Program-made: the position numbers and the translations under genes | Part shown: positions 33,516 through 38,612 of the stretch, in pieces | Layout: each line of letters starts with the position of its first letter | Numbering within the stretch: the first letter of the stretch is position 1 | The notes under the pieces: generated by a model | Told to the model about the DNA's origin: nothing | Database searches by the model: none | What the model saw: the letters and a program-made list of their open reading frames with translations, nothing else | DNA from: Bacteroidales bacterium | GTDB taxonomy: Bacteria; Bacteroidota; Bacteroidia; Bacteroidales; UBA7960 | Assembly (NCBI GenBank): GCA_003556325.1 | Contig: PWRF01000237.1 | Location: 1 to 38,612, forward strand | Direction of reading: 5' to 3' | DNA: 38,612 nt

Positions 33516-33523
33516 CAAAGGTA
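33516..33523 (-). promoter_or_regulatory. -7 box (TACCTTTG) of the DUF5916 gene
   Basis: An exact TAnnTTTG match on the minus strand, with a near -33 element (TTTC, 33544-33547) 20 nt upstream. Transcription would start near 33509, about 34 nt before the ATG at 33475. Confidence 0.6.
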
Positions 33524-33559
33524 CAAAATATAAGGGATTCAGCGAAATGAGGTTGCGGT

Positions 33560-33581
33560 AAACCGGCAAAAAAACCGGTTT
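33560..33581. terminator. Hairpin in the gap after the lipoprotein gene
   Basis: A 7-bp perfect stem AAACCGG/CCGGTTT around an A-rich loop, between the lipoprotein stop and the DUF5916 promoter. There is no strong T-run on either strand, so termination is uncertain. Confidence 0.3.
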
Positions 33582-33614
33582 CTCAAGGCCTTTTACAGGG
33601 GTGTTTACATTTGA

Positions 33615-34262
33615 TCAGAGGGGGATATCAAGCTTGTCAATGGGTTTTTTGTCGTCATGCCAGAAATCCACTTCGGAGAGTCTGATATCGGAAATGTAAC
33701 GAATCTTTTCTGCAGTATGGACGAGGTCTTTTTCCCTGTGGTATTCATGCTGTTCAATATAGGCTTTTTCTGGAGACATCACCCACAATACCGGCTTGTA
33801 ACCTCTTTCGTTCTCCACATGTCCGGCCACCACAATATTGCCGTCCGGATCAAAGTCAGCCTCTTCAAAAATGCAGGGCGTGCCACAAAATAACATGCGT
33901 GATCGTTTCCCTTCTTCAAACCGTATCAGGCCCACTTCCATGTCGGGCTCCCGTCCTGCAGAGTAAAGAGTGCCGTCATCCTGTATTTCGATGGCCAGAT
34001 GATAACTGTCAAGGTCAATGGCTTTTACAGAGTCCGCTGCATAAACATAAAAATCCGAAAAAACATCATCTTCCTTCCCCTCGTAGTCATAGGTTACGTG
34101 ATACTGCCTTTCAAAACGATGGGTTTTTTCAAACCCGCCGTATTCCAGGCCATAATATTCAAGCCACATGCCAATCCGCTCGCCGGGCCAGTCGTTTCTG
34201 TCGGCCGCCGGCTTGCAGGAGTGCAGCATGAATAAAAGAAGGGATGCAAGAATGATTTTCAT
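33615..34262 (-). CDS. Uncharacterised lipoprotein
   Basis: A 215-aa protein with a short signal peptide and lipobox LHSC (Cys16), so it should be exported and lipidated. The mature part is rich in charged residues and short beta segments (YHVTYDYEGKEDDVFSDFY, DLDSYHLAIEIQDDGTLYSAG). I do not recognise a family or catalytic motif. Two Cys lie close together at FCGTPC. It is downstream of a serine hydrolase gene in the same direction, but the 247-nt gap holds a full copy of the shared leader, so it is probably expressed separately. Confidence 0.8.
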   Translation of the reverse strand: MKIILASLLLFMLHSCKPAADRNDWPGERIGMWLEYYGLEYGGFEKTHRFERQYHVTYDYEGKEDDVFSDFYVYAADSVKAIDLDSYHLAIEIQDDGTLYSAGREPDMEVGLIRFEEGKRSRMLFCGTPCIFEEADFDPDGNIVVAGHVENERGYKPVLWVMSPEKAYIEQHEYHREKDLVHTAEKIRYISDIRLSEVDFWHDDKKPIDKLDIPL

Positions 34263-34445
34263 GTGTTTATTTGCTGGTAACTGTTTGTTGTTGACTTATT
34301 TATGTTTTTGACAAAAGTTTAAGGGGTTGTGTTGCAACTGTCAAAACGTCGAAATGTCGAAATGTCGAAGCGTCCCAATAATCATACTCCTGTGTGTCAA
34401 AAAGCCCTGTTCATGGGCGTTGGCTTCGCCGGGCCCGCAAGTGCC
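34263..34445 (-). repeat. Composite shared leader of the lipoprotein gene
   Basis: Toward the gene: the GC-rich module with CGGGCCCGGCGAAGCC, TTTTTGACACAC, ATTATTGGGAC, four octamers (34340-34374; the ENPP and rnfD copies have three), GTTGCAACACAACCCC, CTTTTGTCAAAAACATAAA and an A-rich block ending at the ATG. The heptamer array is absent. Nothing else is apparent between 34446 and 34509. Confidence 0.9.
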
Positions 34446-34509
34446 AGGTTCACCTGTTTGAGGGCAATCTTAACCCTCAATTAATGTGCCGGACTTGCTG
34501 GTTTCAGAA

Positions 34510-36450
34510 TCAATACTGCCATCCCAGCATGTTAAAAAACTGCAATTGCCAAATGGCCAGTATATATACCAGGGTGGTCAGGTTATAGAAAATTCTGCTG
34601 AGATTTTTTACCTGGGGTTGTTTCCATACGTAAACGCTGTTGAAGATCATCAGCAGGATAAACGGCAATGCAGCGAGTGGAAAAAACAGGCCTATTTTGA
34701 TTCCTGTGGGGATGCCGAAAATGATCTCTTCGCCCCCGGCTGCTGAAAACACCAACACGTAGAAGAGTGTCAGAAAGAGCGTGGCGATCCATGCTGCGGT
34801 TCTTGAAAAAAGCGGCAGGGGCTTGCGGGTCCTTGGCTTTTTGTCGTAAAGCCGGCGGGCAAAATAGAGCCACGGCCATACTATGAGGATGTAGAGGATG
34901 CAGATCAGCGTCATCAATACAATAAAAATATGTAGCCCCTGGTTGTATGTCCACCCGGGACGTTCTCCCGCCATTATGGGGAAGTCGCTCAGATATAAAC
35001 GCTGTGCCTTTTCTCCGGGTTCACGGTCAAATCCCACAAATGTATTGGTTTCTGCAATCCAGAAAGTAGTACTGTCAATGGCTGGCATCAGATAACCCTC
35101 GCCTGTAAAATCTTTGTAGAGCAGCTTGTTGTCCTTAACGCTGATATCCATTCGGCTCATCAGCCCGATGATTTTTAAAATATCAGAATGTGGCCTTCGG
35201 TTCACCAGGTAGGTCCCGGCAAAGCCCTCAAGGTAATCCCGGTCAAGATCGATCAGCGGCGGTGGCGGGTCCTCTGCAGGATAATATCTTTTGATGAAAT
35301 GTTTCATGACTTTACTGTATGCAAGTCCGGCATCATTGCCGCTGAACGAAACGAAAAGACCCGTGTTGTGGTCCGGGAGCAGAGCCAGCTGAGAGTGGAA
35401 AAGAAAGGTGTTCCCGCCATGACCGATCACCTTCACATGTCCCGGACTGGTGTCCATGAAGCCATGAAGTGCCGGGTTCATCCCCGGGGCGTGTGTGAGA
35501 ACGGGGGTTTTCATCTTTGCGACTGAGAGAGAATCCATTATCCGGATAGTATCCCGTTGGCCGTAATTCAGCAGCATGTCCATGAACCTGACCATATCGG
35601 CGGCTGTGGTGCTGGCTCCTCCTGCACCTGTCATAGGTACGATTTCAAATCCCTCTTCACGGAATGCTCCGTCGCTAAAGGAGTAGCCTGTGGCCATCCG
35701 GTTTGCCAGGGGCCCTGGCAAAGGCTGGCTGAAAGATGTAGACTCCATTCCAAGGGGTTCAAGAATATGCTGGTCTGCATAAGTCTCAAAAGGCTGGCCG
35801 GTGACTTTTTCAACCAGGTACTGTGCGAGGCCGCTTCCATAATTGCTATACGCAGCTATTTCAAGCGGGGGTGTCACACGCCTGGGCATATACCTTTTCA
35901 GATACTCTTCCAGCGATGGGATATCATCGTCTTCCCGCATGATTAGCTTCAGCAAGACATCCTCAAAGCCCGGTGTGTGCGAAAGCAGACTGCGCAAGGT
36001 AACAGGTTTTTCAAACCTATCAGGGATCTTAAAAGACTCAAGATACTCGTTTACATCCCTGTCGAGGTCCAGCCGGCCAGCTTCAACCTGCTGAAGAACA
36101 GCAATCCATGTGAATAGTTTGGAAACAGAGCCGATGCGAAAGAGGGTCTGTTGCGGATCTGCCTCCACACTGTCAGCAATATTTGCATATCCGTATCCGC
36201 GCTGAAACAAAAGCGACCCGTCCTGTATGATACTGATCACCGCACCTGCAGCGCGATGTTCATCCATTATGGTATGCATTATGCCGTCCATGTATGCCGC
36301 CAACTCAAAAGTATCCTGCAGCTGCGGGATACCCTTTTCCTGCCTGGTGTAATCATACCCTGCAGCATAAACGCCGGAATATTTCAATATCAGCATTATC
36401 AACAGAACACATATAGCCGGATTCAATAAGTGTTTATAAATAACTCTCAT
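34510..36450 (-). CDS. Serine hydrolase (class C beta-lactamase fold) with C-terminal membrane helices
   Basis: A 646-aa protein. After an N-terminal hydrophobic signal (residues 10-30) comes a beta-lactamase/DD-peptidase-like domain with the S-x-x-K motif S108-V-S-K111 (FRIGSVSKLF), a Y-x-N type motif in AAYSNYGSGLAQYL, and a third motif HGG (VIGHGGNTFLF). Residues about 400-500 form a smaller beta domain. The last 150 residues contain four transmembrane helices. Members of this family cleave cell wall or D-amino peptide substrates or small esters; the substrate is not clear here. The active domain would face the periplasm. Confidence 0.88.
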   Translation of the reverse strand: MRVIYKHLLNPAICVLLIMLILKYSGVYAAGYDYTRQEKGIPQLQDTFELAAYMDGIMHTIMDEHRAAGAVISIIQDGSLLFQRGYGYANIADSVEADPQQTLFRIGSVSKLFTWIAVLQQVEAGRLDLDRDVNEYLESFKIPDRFEKPVTLRSLLSHTPGFEDVLLKLIMREDDDIPSLEEYLKRYMPRRVTPPLEIAAYSNYGSGLAQYLVEKVTGQPFETYADQHILEPLGMESTSFSQPLPGPLANRMATGYSFSDGAFREEGFEIVPMTGAGGASTTAADMVRFMDMLLNYGQRDTIRIMDSLSVAKMKTPVLTHAPGMNPALHGFMDTSPGHVKVIGHGGNTFLFHSQLALLPDHNTGLFVSFSGNDAGLAYSKVMKHFIKRYYPAEDPPPPLIDLDRDYLEGFAGTYLVNRRPHSDILKIIGLMSRMDISVKDNKLLYKDFTGEGYLMPAIDSTTFWIAETNTFVGFDREPGEKAQRLYLSDFPIMAGERPGWTYNQGLHIFIVLMTLICILYILIVWPWLYFARRLYDKKPRTRKPLPLFSRTAAWIATLFLTLFYVLVFSAAGGEEIIFGIPTGIKIGLFFPLAALPFILLMIFNSVYVWKQPQVKNLSRIFYNLTTLVYILAIWQLQFFNMLGWQY

Positions 36451-36535
36451 GGAACTAATGGGTTTGGTTTGTGGATGTATTATGCAAAGTGATAGCAGGC
36501 CTTATTTTTGAGCTGGACCTGAATAGCCTGGGCCT

Positions 36536-36730
36536 CTAAAGCGAAACCCTGCCGTTGATCTTTTCAAGGATAAGGTAGATCTCATCTACGCATCCGCCGC
36601 AAACAGTCCCGGCAGTTGTTTCGTCACCTACCTCTTCGATGGTTTTGAGACCCTTTTCGCGAATGGCCTCTTCTATTTCCTGTCGCGATATCTCGTTGCA
36701 GGTGCAAATGATTTCATCTGTGATTCCCAT
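36536..36730 (-). CDS. Bfd-like [2Fe-2S] ferredoxin domain protein
   Basis: A 64-aa protein with Cys at residues 9, 11, 44 and 47 (ICTCN and VCGGC), the pattern of bacterioferritin-associated ferredoxin and of the BFD domain in other Fe-S proteins. In other bacteria Bfd donates electrons for iron release from bacterioferritin. It is divergent from the ferritin gene, with 179 nt between start codons, which suits that role, although Bfd partners with haem-containing bacterioferritin rather than ferritin. An in-frame TTG would add eight residues; the ATG at 36730 is preferred. Confidence 0.85.
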   Translation of the reverse strand: MGITDEIICTCNEISRQEIEEAIREKGLKTIEEVGDETTAGTVCGGCVDEIYLILEKINGRVSL

Positions 36731-36827
36731 AACGGTTGAATGTTTTTTGCACAAATAATAAGATAAAGGTATTGATTTTTATTGAGGTAATTAAAATTTC
36801 TGCTGTCTGTTTAAGTATTCATTATTT

Positions 36828-36835
36828 TAGTTTTG
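36828..36835 (+). promoter_or_regulatory. -7 box (TAGTTTTG) of the ferritin gene
   Basis: An exact TAnnTTTG match about 75 nt before the ferritin ATG. No clear iron-regulator palindrome was found in the 36755-36909 gap. Confidence 0.5.
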
Positions 36836-36909
36836 TTAAAGATTGAACAAGTCGACATTTTTTTTGTTTCAGTTCATGGAAAACTATTAACTTTTTAAAA
36901 CCTAATACT

Positions 36910-37401
36910 ATGTTATCAACACAAATGGTAAAGATCCTTAATGAGCAGGTTGCAAAAGAGGTGTATGCATCTCATTTATACATGGCAATGGCTTCATGGG
37001 CTGAGAATGAAGGGCTTGCAGGAATCGCCGAATGGTTTTATGCCCAGTCGGAAGAGGAGCGTGAGCATATGATGAAGTTTATCCGTTACATCAATGAAAG
37101 AGGTGCCCATGCAGAGGTGCCTGTGGTCGAAAAGCCCCCGAAAGATTTCCCCGGTGTAAAGGAGGCATTCGATGCAGCCCTGGATCATGAAAAAATGGTT
37201 TCAGGAGCAATTAATGATATTGCTGCACTTGCTTTTGAGGAAAAAGATTTTGCCACACACAACTGGATTCAGTGGTTTATAGAAGAACAGCGTGAAGAGG
37301 AAGACTCCGTTCAGGCTATCATCGACAAGCTTGAATTACTGGGAGGACATGGTTTGTACGTATTTGACCGGGACATCATGGCGATGCGTGGTGACCACTG
37401 A
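36910..37401 (+). CDS. ftn: Non-haem ferritin
   Basis: A 163-aa four-helix bundle iron-storage protein of bacterial FtnA type. Ferroxidase ligands are present in EVYASHLYMAM (Glu17), SEEEREHMMKF (Glu and His) and NWIQWFIEEQREEE (Glu/Gln). The haem Met of bacterioferritin is not evident. It oxidises Fe(II) and stores Fe(III) in a 24-mer, protecting an anaerobe from iron and oxygen stress. The gene is monocistronic with a terminator 125 nt downstream; the leader is A/T-rich. Confidence 0.97.
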   Translation: MLSTQMVKILNEQVAKEVYASHLYMAMASWAENEGLAGIAEWFYAQSEEEREHMMKFIRYINERGAHAEVPVVEKPPKDFPGVKEAFDAALDHEKMVSGAINDIAALAFEEKDFATHNWIQWFIEEQREEEDSVQAIIDKLELLGGHGLYVFDRDIMAMRGDH

Positions 37402-37525
37402 TGATCTGTGGTATTGAGCCAGATAATATACTACCATGTCAGGGCGTTATCGTACTACCGATTTATCCAAAAATCACCAGATCTGTATTATGAATCATGC
37501 AGGCTGATGTGGATTCAACAAAAAT

Positions 37526-37555
37526 AAGCCGGGGTTGTTGCTCCGGCTTTTTTTT
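37526..37555 (+). terminator. Rho-independent terminator after ferritin
   Basis: Stem AAGCCGG/CCGGCTT, closed by a GGTTGTTGCT-type loop, followed by a run of T residues. It lies between ferritin and the next promoter. Confidence 0.88.
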
Positions 37556-37591
37556 GTATCTTGGGTTTCATAATAATAGCTTTTGCAAGAA

Positions 37592-38612
37592 ATGAGTATG
37601 TTGCAGGTAGGAGGTATGATGAAATTTGTCCGTGGCCTGATCAAATGGGTGTTGCGCAGCCTGTTAATCTTATTTCTTCTGATCATTGCCGTTCTGATCG
37701 CCTTGCAGTTCCCTGCCGTACAAACAAGGCTGGCCGGGATGGTGACGTCTCACCTGGCGGAACGAACCGGAACCGAAATATCCATAGACCGGGTCGGCAT
37801 CCGTCTGCCCAAGGCTGTGAGCCTCAAAGGAGTGTATGTGGAAGATATGCAGGCAGACACCTTGTTGTATGCAGGTGAGATCAATATTGATGTGCATTTG
37901 CCCGGTCTGCTCAGGCAGCACGTGGAGGTAAAGCAGCTTATTCTGAGAGATGCTACCGTTAACATGTTACGTTTTGATCCCGACACCTTGTTTAATTATG
38001 AAATGGTGATCAGGGCGATCGGCAGCAACTCTGATGCGGGCTCACTGCCTTCAGCCGGGAAGGATCAAATACATGCTGCCGCTACCAATGGTTCTGCTAA
38101 TACCTTCAACCTCTCACCAGGTAATGGCCAGGGTGAAACAGAAACAGCTGACGGTACAGGCCCTCAGCCCTGGACGTTTGACGTGGGAGGCGTGCATCTT
38201 GACAACATCCGTTTCAGATATGCAGACTGGTTTTCCGGTGTGGACCTGCATTTCGACTTGCAGACCATCCATACCTCGGTGGAAACACTTGATTTGCTTG
38301 ATGACAGATACGCTTTGGGTGAAACACTGATAGCCGGGGGAGAGGTGTTTTATCACGCAACCGAAAGAGGCCGTCCTCCCGTCCCGAGGGACGAGCCGCC
38401 CAGCCCACCGGAAGTGGGCCTTGCACTCCTGGAGTTCAAGGATGCAGGCTTTTTGTATACCGATGCCGGAGAAACAGTCTTTGCCATTGAAATAGACCAG
38501 CTTGCACTTGTACCCGGTGAACTCGATCTGGAAGCATCGCGGTTTGCCATAAAAAATATAAGTGCTGATATTCCAGTTACCCAAATAGCCGATATGGTTT
38601 TTCAGCATGCGC
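37592..38612 (+). CDS. TamB/AsmA-like translocation and assembly protein, 5' part only
   Basis: The frame stays open to the window end (340 codons seen). An N-terminal signal anchor (LLILFLLIIAVLIALQFPA) is followed by AVQTRLAGMVTSHLAERTGTEISIDRVGIRLPKAVSLKGVYVED, typical of the start of AsmA/TamB-family proteins that bridge the periplasm for lipid or outer-membrane protein transport. Bacteroidota forms run to about 1500 residues, so most is missing. Residues 145-180 are a low-complexity linker. Starts at 37592, 37598, 37616 and 37619 are all possible; AGGAGG at 37609-37614 sits close to the last two. Confidence 0.8.
   Translation, partial: MSMLQVGGMMKFVRGLIKWVLRSLLILFLLIIAVLIALQFPAVQTRLAGMVTSHLAERTGTEISIDRVGIRLPKAVSLKGVYVEDMQADTLLYAGEINIDVHLPGLLRQHVEVKQLILRDATVNMLRFDPDTLFNYEMVIRAIGSNSDAGSLPSAGKDQIHAAATNGSANTFNLSPGNGQGETETADGTGPQPWTFDVGGVHLDNIRFRYADWFSGVDLHFDLQTIHTSVETLDLLDDRYALGETLIAGGEVFYHATERGRPPVPRDEPPSPPEVGLALLEFKDAGFLYTDAGETVFAIEIDQLALVPGELDLEASRFAIKNISADIPVTQIADMVFQHA

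Noticed and set aside
33476-33526. Earlier start for the DUF5916 gene at 33526
   Set aside because: It would begin inside or upstream of the promoter box and would bury the signal peptide.
33615-36450. Lipoprotein and serine hydrolase as a toxin-immunity or defence pair
   Set aside because: A 247-nt gap with its own leader separates them and neither shows defence or toxin motifs.
36755-36909. Fur box between bfd-like gene and ferritin
   Set aside because: The gap is A/T-rich but no convincing inverted repeat was found.

Overview
The window reads as a chromosome segment of a Bacteroidota bacterium, most likely a Bacteroidales or Marinilabiliales-type anaerobe or facultative anaerobe. The evidence is an LpxC-FabZ fusion, a PorX-type response regulator with a PglZ domain, a DUF5916 outer-membrane protein, an RseC-RnfBCDGEA cluster in the Bacteroidota order, and many promoters of the TAnnTTTG (-7) type. 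Start sites are A-rich with few Shine-Dalgarno sequences. No rRNA, phage, insertion sequence or CRISPR array is visible. The content is mostly core metabolism and envelope biogenesis.

Layout. Positions 1-1521 hold the 3' part of a patatin-Omp85 outer-membrane protein. Positions 1630-3577 carry a compact cytochrome c maturation operon, ccmB-ccmC-ccmD-like-ccmE, whose CcmE has Cys in place of the usual haem-binding His. Convergent to it, 3606-9067 on the minus strand, is a lipid A block: lpxD, lpxC-fabZ, lpxA, an orphan ABC ATPase, efp and a second lpxD-like gene. The first lpxD appears to start with ATT. Divergent from it lie porX (type IX secretion regulator), tsaE and alanine dehydrogenase. 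tRNA-Lys(UUU) follows, then a GNAT protein, an SDR, an unknown 153-aa protein, manA, a family-2 glycosyltransferase, trkA, a mid-sized ispG and an ENPP-type phosphodiesterase lipoprotein. Positions 23061-29129 hold rseC-rnfBCDGEA, an ion-pumping ferredoxin:NAD oxidoreductase. A minus-strand set follows: hydantoinase, DUF5916 protein, small lipoprotein and membrane-anchored serine hydrolase. The window ends with a divergent Bfd-like ferredoxin/ferritin pair and the 5' end of a TamB/AsmA-like gene.

The least expected signal is non-coding. Five unrelated genes (tsaE, the ENPP gene, rnfD, the hydantoinase gene and a lipoprotein gene) share a homologous modular leader that runs up to their start codons, always in the same orientation relative to the gene. 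Its modules are a start-proximal A-rich block of about 50 nt, a GTTGCAAC block, an octamer tandem array (GACATTTC), a GC-rich block (GGGCCCGGCGAAGCC) with a TTTTTGACACAC segment, and heptamer arrays (GCCAATA/GCCAACA). One copy interrupts the rnf operon between rnfC and rnfD. Related short tandem arrays (hexamer TTAAGG, octamer AAAAGGAC) occupy other intergenic gaps. I do not recognise this as a named element family.

Functional themes are anaerobic energy conservation (Rnf, cytochrome c maturation), lipid A and envelope assembly (lpx genes, Omp85, TamB), type IX secretion control (PorX) and iron storage (ferritin/Bfd). All functional calls are by reading motifs and family resemblance by eye; no database search was made.
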